A stretch of 64,000 nucleotides of DNA, from NCBI RefSeq assembly GCF_002847285.1, contig NZ_CP025407.1:4062501-4126500 (forward strand). The letters run 5' to 3'. The position numbers were made by a program, and so were the translations under genes. Below the pieces are notes generated by a model that saw only the letters and a program-made list of their open reading frames with translations, was not told the DNA's origin and searched no databases. Positions 50,763 through 58,752 of this stretch are shown here, piece by piece; the stretch's first letter is position 1, and each line of letters begins with the position of its first letter. This DNA comes from Streptomyces sp. CMB-StM0423. GTDB lineage: Bacteria > Actinomycetota > Actinomycetes > Streptomycetales > Streptomycetaceae.

Positions 50763-52307
50763 CTAGAGCGCCCTGAGCAGCACCGCGGGATGCTCGACGC
50801 AGTCGGCCACGTACCGCAGGAAGCCGCCCGCCGTGCCGCCGTCGCACACCCGGTGGTCGAACGTGAACGACAGCTCCACCACGCGCCGCACCGCCAACTC
50901 GCCGCCGTGCACCCACGGCTTCTCCGCGATCCGCCCCACGCCGAGCATGCCCGCCTCTGGGTGGTTGAGGATCGGGGTCGAGCCGTCGACGCCGAAGACG
51001 CCGTAGTTGTTCAGCGTGAACGTGCCGCCGGTCAGCTCCGCGGGCGTCAGCGTGCCGGCCCGGGCCGCCTCCGTCAGCCGCGCCATCTCCGCGGAGAGCC
51101 GCTCGGCGGAGAGCGCGTGCGCGTCGCGTACGACCGGGACGACGAGCCCGCGGTCCGTCTGCGCGGCGAAGCCGAGGTGGACGGCGGGCAGCCGGACTAT
51201 CTCCCGGCCCTGCACCGTGGAGTTCAACTCGGGGTAGCGCGCGAGCGCGGCGGTGCAGACACGGCCGAGCAGGGCGAGCAGCGACACCGCGGGGCGGTCC
51301 CCCGCGGCGGCGTTCATCGCCCGCCGGGCCGCGAGCAACTCCGTCGCGTCGGCGTCCACCCAGCACGTGACATCGGGGATCTCCCGCCGGCTGCGCGAGA
51401 GCTTGTCGGCGATGGCTCCGCGCACTCCCCGCAGCGGCACCCGCTCGCCCCCGGCGAGCCCGCCGCCCGCGGCCAGGGCCGTCCCGGTACCCGCGGTACG
51501 GGTCCCGGCGCCAACTGCCGTGTCACCGGCCGCCGTACGTCCCGCAGCCGCGGCCGCACCACGGCCCGCGGACGCCCCGGCCCGTACCGCGGCCTCGACG
51601 TCGGCGCGCAGGATCAGCCCGTGCGGCCCGCTGCCGGTGACGGCGCGCAGGTCGAGCCCGGACTCCCGGGCGATCCGCCGCACCAGCGGCGAAATGACGG
51701 CCACCGGTCCGTCCGCCGGGACCTCGGGCGCCCTCGTGCCCCGCGGTGCCGGCGCGCCCGCTCCGGGACGAACCGGGCCACCGCCGAGGGGGGTTCGCCT
51801 GGCACCGGCACCCCGCCGCCGGCGGCGCGTACCGCCCGCGCTCGTGCCGTAGCCGACGAGGACGTTGCCCGAACCGCCCGTCTCCTCCCCGGCGAACTCC
51901 GCCGAGGCCCGCGCGTCGGCCACCGCGCCGTCGACCACTGCCCCGTCGACCGCGCCCGCCGGACCACCGTCCGCCGGACCGGCCCCGGCGCCGCGGATCC
52001 TGTCCTCGATCCGGTCCCGGTATCCGCCACCGGCACCGGACCCGGCTCCACCCCCGGTGCCGGTCTCCACCGCCACCGTGACCAGCACGGACCCCACCGG
52101 CACCTCCGTGCCCGGGTCGCCGTGGCGGGCGGTGACGACGCCCCCGTACGGGCACGGCACCTCGACCATCGCCTTGGCCGTCTCGACCTCGACCACCGGC
52201 TGGTCGACGGCGATGACGTCGCCGACGTCCACCAGCCAGGTGACGATCTCCGCCTCCGTCAGGCCCTCCCCCAGGTCGGGCAGCGCGAACTCGCGGACCT
52301 CCGGCAT
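50763..52307 (-). CDS. bkdC2: Dihydrolipoamide acyltransferase E2, copy 2
   Basis: A 514-residue E2. The lipoyl domain has its Lys in VETAKAMVE. A Gly/Ala/Arg linker contains VLVGYGTSAGGTRRRRRG. The subunit-binding domain is ISPLVRRIARESGLDLRAVTGSG. The catalytic domain carries FTFDHRVCDGGTAG, the HRxxDG motif. It overlaps the E1-beta stop by one base (TGATG). The start of mobA lies only 33 bp downstream, so transcription may continue into the molybdenum-cofactor genes. Confidence 0.92.
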   Translation of the reverse strand: MPEVREFALPDLGEGLTEAEIVTWLVDVGDVIAVDQPVVEVETAKAMVEVPCPYGGVVTARHGDPGTEVPVGSVLVTVAVETGTGGGAGSGAGGGYRDRIEDRIRGAGAGPADGGPAGAVDGAVVDGAVADARASAEFAGEETGGSGNVLVGYGTSAGGTRRRRRGAGARRTPLGGGPVRPGAGAPAPRGTRAPEVPADGPVAVISPLVRRIARESGLDLRAVTGSGPHGLILRADVEAAVRAGASAGRGAAAAAGRTAAGDTAVGAGTRTAGTGTALAAGGGLAGGERVPLRGVRGAIADKLSRSRREIPDVTCWVDADATELLAARRAMNAAAGDRPAVSLLALLGRVCTAALARYPELNSTVQGREIVRLPAVHLGFAAQTDRGLVVPVVRDAHALSAERLSAEMARLTEAARAGTLTPAELTGGTFTLNNYGVFGVDGSTPILNHPEAGMLGVGRIAEKPWVHGGELAVRRVVELSFTFDHRVCDGGTAGGFLRYVADCVEHPAVLLRAL

Positions 52308-53344
52308 CAGCCGCCCTCCGTCCACTCGGCCTCCCACTGCAGCCGCGACACCGCGTCGAGCACGCGGTCCACGCCCGGCAGGTGGTGCTTCTCCAGCATC
52401 GGCGGCGGGTACGGGATGTCGAGGCCGGCGACGCGCAGCACGGGCGCCTCCAGGTGGTGGAAGCACCGCTCGCCGATGCGGGCGGCGATCTCGCCGCCGG
52501 GGCCGGCGAAGCCGGGTGACTCGTGGACGACGACGGCCCGGCCCGTGCGCCGTACGGACGCGGTCACCGTCTCCTCGTCGAACGGCACCAGGGAGCGCAG
52601 GTCGACGACCTCCAGGTCCCAGCCCTCCTCCCGCGCGGCCTCGGCGGCCTCCAGGCAGACCGGCACCGACGGCCCGTACGTCACGAGCGTCGCCGTCGTG
52701 CCCGGCCGGCGCACCACCGCGCGCCCGATGCCCGGCACCTCCTCGGGCCGCTCGGGGTCCCAGCCGGCCTTCGACCAGTAGAGCCGCTTGGGCTCCATGA
52801 AGACCACGGGATCGTCGGAGGCGATGGCCGCGCGCAGCAGCCCGTAGGCGTCGGCGACGGTGCCGGGCGTCACCACGTGCAGCCCGGGGGTGGCCATGTA
52901 GTACGCCTCGGAGGAGTCGCCGTGGTGCTCGACGCCGCCGATGCCGCCGCCGTACGGGACGCGGATGGTCAGCGGCATCGGGGTGGCGCCCCGGGTGCGG
53001 TTGCGCATCCGGGAGACGTGGCTGACGAGCTGCTCGAACGCCGGGTAGCCGAAGGCGTCGAACTGCATCTCCACCACGGGCCGCAGCCCGTACATCGCCA
53101 TCCCCACGGCCGTGCCGAGGATGCCGGCCTCGGCCAGCGGGGTGTCCGCGCAGCGGTCCTCGCCGAACTCCTCCGCCAGGCCCTGGGTGATGCGGAAGAC
53201 GCCGCCGAGCTGCCCGACGTCCTCGCCCATGACGTGGACGGCGGGGTCGGCGGCCATGGCGTCGCGCATCGCGCGCGTGAGGGCCTGCGCCATGGTGGCG
53301 GGCTTGCGTCCGGCGGCGGTGCCGGCGACGGCCGTCGTCGTCAT
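52307..53344 (-). CDS. bkdB2: 2-oxoacid dehydrogenase E1 beta subunit, copy 2
   Basis: A 345-residue E1 beta. Family blocks include MGEDVGQLGGVFRITQGLAE, DTPLAEAGILGTAVGMAMYG and PLTIRVPYGGGIGGVEHHGDS. It overlaps the E1-alpha stop by four bases and the E2 start by one base, so the three subunits are tightly coupled. It is clearly paralogous to copy 1 at 35167-36147. Confidence 0.95.
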   Translation of the reverse strand: MTTTAVAGTAAGRKPATMAQALTRAMRDAMAADPAVHVMGEDVGQLGGVFRITQGLAEEFGEDRCADTPLAEAGILGTAVGMAMYGLRPVVEMQFDAFGYPAFEQLVSHVSRMRNRTRGATPMPLTIRVPYGGGIGGVEHHGDSSEAYYMATPGLHVVTPGTVADAYGLLRAAIASDDPVVFMEPKRLYWSKAGWDPERPEEVPGIGRAVVRRPGTTATLVTYGPSVPVCLEAAEAAREEGWDLEVVDLRSLVPFDEETVTASVRRTGRAVVVHESPGFAGPGGEIAARIGERCFHHLEAPVLRVAGLDIPYPPPMLEKHHLPGVDRVLDAVSRLQWEAEWTEGG

Positions 53345-54489
53345 CGCGCGTCCTCCTCTTCGGCCTGGAAGTCCGCCTCCAGCTCGGCGCGCAGCATGCT
53401 CTCCTGCGCGCGGAGCTGCTGGGTCGGCTCGGTGTAGACATACGCGAAGAGGTCCATCGGGTCCAGCTCGGCGTCGGCGTGCAGCCGCTCGCGCATGCCC
53501 GCCGCCACCTCCTCCGCGGCCGCGCGGGCCGCGGCGGCGCCCGCCTCGTCGAGCAGCCCGCGGCCGGTCAGCTCGGCCTCCAGCAGCGCGATGGGGTCGT
53601 GCCCGCGCCAGGGTTCGACCTCGCTGTCCGTGCGGTACCGCGTGGCGTCGTCGGCGTTGGTGTGCGCGTCCATGCGGTACGTGACGGCCTCGACGAGCGT
53701 CGGGCCGCCGCCGCCCCTGGCCTGCTCGACGGCCTCGGTGAGGACCTCGTACGCGGCCACCGCGTCGTTGCCGTCGACGAGGCGGCCCGGCATCCCGTAT
53801 CCCACGGCCTTGTGGGCGAGGGAGGGGGCGGCGGTCTGCTTGGCGAGGGGGACGGAGATCGCGAAGCCGTTGTTCTGCACGAGGAAGACCACGGGGGCGC
53901 GCCAGACGGCGGCGAAGTTCAGCGCCTCGTGGAAGTCGCCCTCGCTGGTGCCGCCGTCGCCGACCATGGCGAGGGCGACCACGTCGTCACCCTTGAGCCG
54001 CGCGGCGCGGGCGAGGCCGACCGCGTGCGGGAGCTGGGTGGCGAGCGGGGTGCACAGGGGGGCGATGCGGTGCTCCGCGGGGTCGTACCCGGTGTGCCAG
54101 TCGCCGCGGAGCAGGGTGAGGGCCTGCACGGGGTCGAGCCCGCGGGCGACGGCCGCGAGCGTGTCCCGGTAGCTGGGGAAGAGCCAGTCCTGCGGGCGCA
54201 GGGCGCGAGCGGCGGCGACCTGGCAGGCTTCCTGGCCGGTCGTGGACGGGTAGACGGCGAGGCGGCCCTGCTTGGTCAGGGTGGTGGCCTGCTCGTTGTA
54301 CCGCCGGCCGGTGACCAGCGCGCCGTACAGCTCGCGGAGCAGTCCGGCGTCGGCCTTCTCCGCGGCGGAGGTGCCGAGCACGCGGTACGGCTCGGGGTCG
54401 GGCAGCAGGGGGGCCGCTTCCGTACGCGGCTTCCAGGCCGGCGGGGGCGCCGGGTGGTAGGCACGGCCGGGCTGCTCAAGAACCGTCAT
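53341..54489 (-). CDS. bkdA2: 2-oxoacid dehydrogenase E1 alpha subunit, copy 2
   Basis: A 382-residue E1 alpha without the basic tail of copy 1. The ThDP motif is GDGGTSEGDFHEALNFAAVWRA followed by NN. The phosphorylation-loop region is YRMDAHTNADDATRYR. ATG 54489 has AAGGAGGTG seven bases upstream, one of the best ribosome sites in the window. It is first in the operon and divergent from the BkdR-like gene. An ACCGA-TTGT-TCGGT palindrome lies 47 bp upstream. Confidence 0.95.
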   Translation of the reverse strand: MTVLEQPGRAYHPAPPPAWKPRTEAAPLLPDPEPYRVLGTSAAEKADAGLLRELYGALVTGRRYNEQATTLTKQGRLAVYPSTTGQEACQVAAARALRPQDWLFPSYRDTLAAVARGLDPVQALTLLRGDWHTGYDPAEHRIAPLCTPLATQLPHAVGLARAARLKGDDVVALAMVGDGGTSEGDFHEALNFAAVWRAPVVFLVQNNGFAISVPLAKQTAAPSLAHKAVGYGMPGRLVDGNDAVAAYEVLTEAVEQARGGGGPTLVEAVTYRMDAHTNADDATRYRTDSEVEPWRGHDPIALLEAELTGRGLLDEAGAAAARAAAEEVAAGMRERLHADAELDPMDLFAYVYTEPTQQLRAQESMLRAELEADFQAEEEDAR

Positions 54490-54535
54490 GACGTCCACCT
54501 CCTTGTGGGCGTGGCTGAGTCCTCATGCACTCCCT

Positions 54536-54549
54536 ACCGATTGTTCGGT
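54536..54549. promoter_or_regulatory. TetR-type operator 1 (bkdA2/bkdR intergenic)
   Basis: ACCGA-TTGT-TCGGT. On the minus strand the extended site reads AACCGAACAATCGGTAGG. It matches the sites at 55872 and 61039 at 15 of 18 positions in all three copies. It lies 47 bp before the bkdA2 start and 102 bp before bkdR. Confidence 0.65.
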
Positions 54550-54650
54550 TGACGGCACATTTTGGCTACAGGGAACCCCAGCCTGTGGACAAACGGTTCT
54601 GCACAGCTTCCAATACCAGCAGGTCGTCCAGACAGGGGAGGCGGTACGGC

Positions 54651-55181
54651 ATGGCGGAAGAACAGTTGGCAGACGACACCCCCGACCTGCCTACGCCGGC
54701 CCCCGCGGTGCCCGCGCCGCGCCCGCCGGCCCGCCGTCTGGACTCCGTCGACCGCGAGATCGTCCGCATCCTGCGCGCCGACGGCCGCGCCTCCGTACGC
54801 TCCGTGGCCGAGCAGGTCCACGTCTCCCGCGCCAACGCCTACGCCCGGATCAACCGCCTCATCGACGACGGCGTGATCCGCGGCTTCGCCGCCCGGATCG
54901 ACCAGGAGCGGGCGGGGCAGGGGACGTCCGCGTACATCACGCTGAAGATCGTCCAGAACACCTGGCGCACCGCCCGCCGCCAGCTCGAACAACTGCCGGG
55001 CGCGGCGCACATCGCGCTCGTCGGCGGGGACTTCGACGTGCTGCTGCTGGTGCATACGGAGGACAACCGCGCGCTGCGCGACCTGGTGCTGACCCGGATC
55101 CAGTCGATCCCGGAGGTGCTGTCGACGCGCACGCTGCTGGTCTTCGAGGAGACGGACGTGCAGAACGACCTGCTGAGCTGA
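54651..55181 (+). CDS. bkdR: Lrp/AsnC-family transcriptional regulator (BkdR-like)
   Basis: A 176-residue regulator. A flexible Pro/Ala N-terminus of about 28 residues is followed by the Lrp HTH (LDSVDREIVRILRADGRASVRSVAEQVHVSRANAYARINRL) and an effector-binding RAM domain (GGDFDVLLLVHTEDNRALRD). Position and type match BkdR, which controls the bkd genes in Streptomyces and Pseudomonas. ATG 54651 has GGGGAGG about 11 bases upstream. It is divergent from the second bkd operon. Confidence 0.9.
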   Translation: MAEEQLADDTPDLPTPAPAVPAPRPPARRLDSVDREIVRILRADGRASVRSVAEQVHVSRANAYARINRLIDDGVIRGFAARIDQERAGQGTSAYITLKIVQNTWRTARRQLEQLPGAAHIALVGGDFDVLLLVHTEDNRALRDLVLTRIQSIPEVLSTRTLLVFEETDVQNDLLS

Positions 55182-55185
55182 GTAC

Positions 55186-55209
55186 GCGCCCGGGGCCCGC
55201 GCCGGGCGC
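55186..55209. terminator. Terminator between bkdR and tetR
   Basis: Arms GCGCCCGG and CCGGGCGC, eight bp, with an eight-base loop, just after the bkdR stop and before the convergent tetR stop. Confidence 0.6.
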
Positions 55210-55232
55210 CGTACCGCCCGGGCCGTCCGCCG

Positions 55233-55847
55233 TCAGGTCCGCAGGCCGGCGAAGGCCAGCGTCACCACGGCCGCCGGGACCTCGGCGTCGTCGTGGGCGT
55301 TGCCCGCGCGCGGGCGGTACCACTCCGCGATCGAGTTGATCATGCCGAAGAGCAGCCGCGTGGCCAGCCGGACGTCCACGTCGGCCCGCAGGTCGCCGTC
55401 CGCCACCGCCTCCTTGAGCAGCGCCGCCACCCGGGCGTCGAACTCGCGGCGGCGCTCCATCGCCCAGCGCTCCGTCTCGGTGTTGCCGCGCACGCGCAGG
55501 AGCAGCGTCACATACGGCAGCTCCGCCATCAGCACGGCGGTCGTGCCCCGGGCGACGGCCTCCAGCCGGTCCACGGCCCGCCCGGTGCGCGCGGCGGGCT
55601 CGTCGAGGACGCCGAAGAGGCCGTCGAGCGCCCGGCTGACCGCCCGGTGCAGCAGCTCTTCCTTGCCGCGCACGTGGTGGTATATCGAGGACTTGGAGAT
55701 GCCCGCGGCGCGCGAGAGGTGTTCCATCGAGGTGCCGTCGTACCCCCGCTCCAGGAAGACCTCGACGGCCACGGCGAGCAGCGTCTCGGGGGTGTACGTG
55801 TCCCGTTTCGCGCCGCTCCGCGCGCCTGTCCGCCTGCTCTCGGCCAC
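55233..55847 (-). CDS. paaR: TetR/AcrR-family repressor (PaaR-like)
   Basis: A 204-residue repressor. The HTH is LLAVAVEVFLERGYDGTSME...LSRAAGISKSSIYHHVRGKEELL. The C-terminal helical domain is ligand-binding. It is divergent from paaN with an ACCGA-TCAT-TCGGT palindrome between them, and the same palindrome precedes paaA. PaaR of Corynebacterium glutamicum, a TetR protein, recognises an ACCG-N6-CGGT type dyad, which fits. Phenylacetyl-CoA would be the expected inducer. The gene symbol rests on context, so treat it as probable. Confidence 0.8.
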   Translation of the reverse strand: MAESRRTGARSGAKRDTYTPETLLAVAVEVFLERGYDGTSMEHLSRAAGISKSSIYHHVRGKEELLHRAVSRALDGLFGVLDEPAARTGRAVDRLEAVARGTTAVLMAELPYVTLLLRVRGNTETERWAMERRREFDARVAALLKEAVADGDLRADVDVRLATRLLFGMINSIAEWYRPRAGNAHDDAEVPAAVVTLAFAGLRT

Positions 55848-55871
55848 TTATCCACAGCCTCTCTTGCCCCG

Positions 55872-55885
55872 ACCGATCATTCGGT
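55872..55885. promoter_or_regulatory. TetR-type operator 2 (tetR/paaN intergenic)
   Basis: ACCGA-TCAT-TCGGT, minus-strand extended form AACCGAATGATCGGTCGG. It lies 25 bp before the tetR start and 55 bp before paaN, so it can control both genes. Confidence 0.75.
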
Positions 55886-55939
55886 TACTCTAGCCGCGAA
55901 GCCCGATTTCCGCCCAGCTCGACGAGGAGTTGGTTCCGC

Positions 55940-57622
55940 ATGCCCGCCCCCCTCACTCCCGACTCGCTCGCCGAGAAGCACCGCCCGATCCTGGACCAGG
56001 CGCTGGACGCGATCCGCACCCGCGCCTTCTGGTCGCCGCACCCCGAGCACCCGAAGGCGTACGGCGAGAGCGCCCCCGATGACGGCCGGGCGGCCTTCGA
56101 GGCGCTGCGCGGCACCCGCGTCGACCTCGGCCAGCCCGGCACGGACGGCTGGGCGGGGGACGAGGTCTCGCCGTTCGGGCTGGAGCTGGGGATCACGTAT
56201 CCGCACGCGGACCCGGACGTGCTGCTGCCCGCGATGCGCGCGGCGACGGGGGCGTGGCGGGAGGCAGGGCCCGAGCTGCGCGCGCTGGTGTGCCTGGAGA
56301 TCCTCGCCCGGATCAGCGCCCGCACCCACGAGTTCGCGCACGCGGTGATGCACACGTCGGGCCAGGCGTTCATGATGGCGTTCCAGGCCGGCGGGCCGCA
56401 CGCGCAGGACCGCGGCCTGGAGGCCGTCGCGTACGCGTATGCGGAGCAGAGCCGCACGCCGCTGGTCGCCGAGTGGTCCAAGCCGCAGGGCAAGCGGGAC
56501 CCGCTGCACCTGCGCAAGACGTTCACGGCCGTGCCGCGCGGCGTCGCGCTGCTCGTCGGGTGCAACACGTTCCCGACCTGGAACGGCTATCCCGGCCTCT
56601 TCGCCTCCCTGGCGACGGGGAACGCGGTGCTGGTCAAGCCGCACCCGCGGGCCGTGCTGCCGCTGGCGCTCACGGTGCAGGTCGCCCGCGAGGTGCTGAC
56701 GGAGGCCGGCTTCGACCCGAACCTGGTGTGCCTGACCGCCGAGCGGGACGGCGAGGGCGTGGCCAAGTCGCTGGCGCTGCGCCCCGAGATCCGGATCGTG
56801 GACTACACCGGCTCGTCCGCCTTCGGCGAGTGGCTGGAGGAGAACGCCCGCCAGGCGCAGGTCTACACGGAGAAGGCCGGGGTCAACACGGTCGTGGTCG
56901 ACTCCACCGACGACTACCGCGGCATGCTCGCCAACCTCGCCTTCTCCCTCTCGCTCTACAGCGGCCAGATGTGCACCACCCCGCAGAACCTGCTGATCCC
57001 CCGCGACGGCATCGACACCGACCAGGGCCGCAAGTCGTACGACGAGGTGGTCGCCGGCCTCGCCGCCGCGGTCGACAAACTCCTCGGCGACGACGAGCGG
57101 GCGGCGGCGCTGCTCGGCGCGATCGTCAACCCGGGGGTCCAGGAGCGGCTGGCGGCGGCCCCGGGGCTCGGCGAAGTCGCCCTGGCCACCCGGGCGGTGG
57201 TCCACCCGGAGTTCCCCGGCGCCACGGTGCGGACGCCGGTGATCGTCAAGCTCGACGGCGCGAAGCCGGAGGCCGAGGCGGCGTACCTGGAGGAGTGCTT
57301 CGGCCCGGTGTCGTTCGCGGTCGCGGTCGACTCGACGGGGGACGCGGTGGAGCTGCTGCGGCGCACGATCCGCGAGAAGGGCGCCATGACGGTCGGGGCG
57401 TACACGACGTCGACGGAGGTGGAGCGGCAGATCGAGGAGGCGTGTCTGGCGGAGCCGGCGCAGTTGTCCTTCAACCTCACCGGCGGGGTGTTCGTGAACC
57501 AGACCGCGGCCTTCTCCGACTTCCACGGCTCGGGCGGCAACCCGGCGGCGAACGCGGCGCTGACGGACGGCGCGTTCGTGGCGAACCGCTTCCGGATGGT
57601 GGAGGTCCGCCGCCCCGCGTAG
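55940..57622 (+). CDS. paaN: Phenylacetic acid degradation protein PaaN (aldehyde dehydrogenase fold)
   Basis: A 560-residue protein of the actinobacterial PaaN branch of aldehyde dehydrogenases. The active-site region reads SLSLYSGQMCTTPQN with the nucleophilic Cys. The catalytic Glu/Asn region includes VGCNTFPTWNGYPGLFASLA. It would oxidise the ring-opened semialdehyde of the phenylacetyl-CoA pathway, the step done by the PaaZ aldehyde dehydrogenase domain in E. coli. GAGGAG lies about 12 bases before the ATG. It is divergent from the TetR gene. Confidence 0.9.
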   Translation: MPAPLTPDSLAEKHRPILDQALDAIRTRAFWSPHPEHPKAYGESAPDDGRAAFEALRGTRVDLGQPGTDGWAGDEVSPFGLELGITYPHADPDVLLPAMRAATGAWREAGPELRALVCLEILARISARTHEFAHAVMHTSGQAFMMAFQAGGPHAQDRGLEAVAYAYAEQSRTPLVAEWSKPQGKRDPLHLRKTFTAVPRGVALLVGCNTFPTWNGYPGLFASLATGNAVLVKPHPRAVLPLALTVQVAREVLTEAGFDPNLVCLTAERDGEGVAKSLALRPEIRIVDYTGSSAFGEWLEENARQAQVYTEKAGVNTVVVDSTDDYRGMLANLAFSLSLYSGQMCTTPQNLLIPRDGIDTDQGRKSYDEVVAGLAAAVDKLLGDDERAAALLGAIVNPGVQERLAAAPGLGEVALATRAVVHPEFPGATVRTPVIVKLDGAKPEAEAAYLEECFGPVSFAVAVDSTGDAVELLRRTIREKGAMTVGAYTTSTEVERQIEEACLAEPAQLSFNLTGGVFVNQTAAFSDFHGSGGNPAANAALTDGAFVANRFRMVEVRRPA

Positions 57623-57674
57623 CGCCGCCCGCGGCAGGTCGTGCCCGGAGCGGTCGGCAGACCGCACCCGCAGC

Positions 57675-57701
57675 GCCCGGCCGCGGTCCTCGCGGCCGGG
57701 C
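57675..57701 (+). terminator. Terminator of paaN
   Basis: Perfect ten-bp arms GCCCGGCCGC and GCGGCCGGGC around a seven-base loop, 52 bases after the paaN stop codon. Confidence 0.7.
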
Positions 57702-57755
57702 GGCCCAGGCTCCGTCTCCGCCCGGATCGGGCCCGGGCGTCCGGCCGGAGACCGC

Positions 57756-57917
57756 CGGGTCCGCGTAGGCGGGACCGGGCAGGCCCAGGCGGCGCATCGC
57801 CAGGCCGGTCGGCGCCTCGAAGATGGCCCGGCGTGCGTTCATCGTCGTGGTGTAGCCGGGATCGAGATGCGGCGCGACCTCGACGATGTCCATGCCCACG
57901 GGACGCGGGGCCTCGCA
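57756..57917 (-). pseudogene. Relic of an agmatinase/ureohydrolase gene, C-terminal part only
   Basis: Minus-strand translation of this segment gives PVGMDIVEVAPHLDPGYTTT and ARRAIFEAPTGLAMRRLGLP. MDIVEVAP plus the following helix is the metal-ligand and C-terminal region of agmatinase-type ureohydrolases. Upstream of 57917 the frame loses protein character and abuts the TrmH stop region, so about 250 residues of the enzyme are missing. No start codon context is present. Family match is by eye. Confidence 0.5.
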
Positions 57918-57921
57918 GGGG

Positions 57922-58698
57922 CTACGGGTTCGCCGGGGTGTCCGGGGCCGCGGGCAGGGACCAGTGGTAGAGGGTCATGGCGACGCTGGTGGCCAGGTTG
58001 TAGCTGGAGACCTGCGGGCGCATCGGGAGCGAGACGAGCCGGTCCGCGCGCGTGCGCAGGGCTGGGGAGATGCCGTGCCGCTCGGAGCCGAAGGCGAGGA
58101 GCACGCCGGCCGGCAGCCGCAGGGTGCGCAGGTCGTCACCGGCGGGGTCGAGGGCGTAGAGCGGGCCGGGGGCGGCGTCGGGGAGGTCGCCGAGCGGGAG
58201 GCGGGCGACGGCCGTGGCGTAGTGCAGCCCGGCGGCACCGCGGACGGCGTTGGGGTGCCAGGGGTCGGCGTCGCCGGTGGTGACGACGCCGGCGGCGCCC
58301 ATGCCGGCGGCGAGGCGGACGACGGCGCCGACGTTGCCGAGGTTGCGCGGGTTGTCGAGGACGACGACCGGCGCGGAGCGGGGCGCGCGCAGCGCGGCGC
58401 GGACGGCGGCCGGCTCCGGCCGGTCGGCCAGGGCGGCGACGCCGGTGGGGTGCCGCCGGGGCACCAGCTCGCGCAGGTCCCGGTCGGGTACCTCGCTGAG
58501 CAGGGCGTCGAGGCGGTCGGCGAGGTCGGGGGCCAGTTCGGCGGCGAGCGCGCGGGCGTCGGCGCGGGAGGCGGTGAGGGCGATCCGGACGCGGGCGCCG
58601 AAGCGCAGGGCGTGCTTGAGGGCGTGGAAGCCGTCGAGCAGTACGGCGCGGTCGTCCGCGGCGGACTCGCGCCACTCCCGTACGACGTCCGCGCTCAT
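57922..58698 (-). CDS. TrmH/SpoU-family RNA 2'-O-methyltransferase
   Basis: A 258-residue SPOUT methyltransferase. The three SpoU motifs are present: motif 1 VVVLDNPRNLGNVGAVVRLA, motif 2 LLAFGSERHGIS and motif 3 VSLPMRPQVSSYNLATSVAM, which forms the SAM-binding knot. The N-terminal domain of about 110 residues probably binds RNA. Target nucleotide (tRNA or 23S rRNA) is unknown. Confidence 0.9.
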   Translation of the reverse strand: MSADVVREWRESAADDRAVLLDGFHALKHALRFGARVRIALTASRADARALAAELAPDLADRLDALLSEVPDRDLRELVPRRHPTGVAALADRPEPAAVRAALRAPRSAPVVVLDNPRNLGNVGAVVRLAAGMGAAGVVTTGDADPWHPNAVRGAAGLHYATAVARLPLGDLPDAAPGPLYALDPAGDDLRTLRLPAGVLLAFGSERHGISPALRTRADRLVSLPMRPQVSSYNLATSVAMTLYHWSLPAAPDTPANP

Positions 58699-58752
58699 GC
58701 GCCGAGCCTACGCGTCGCGGGCGGCGGCCCGTCCGCGTACCCCCCGGGCCCC

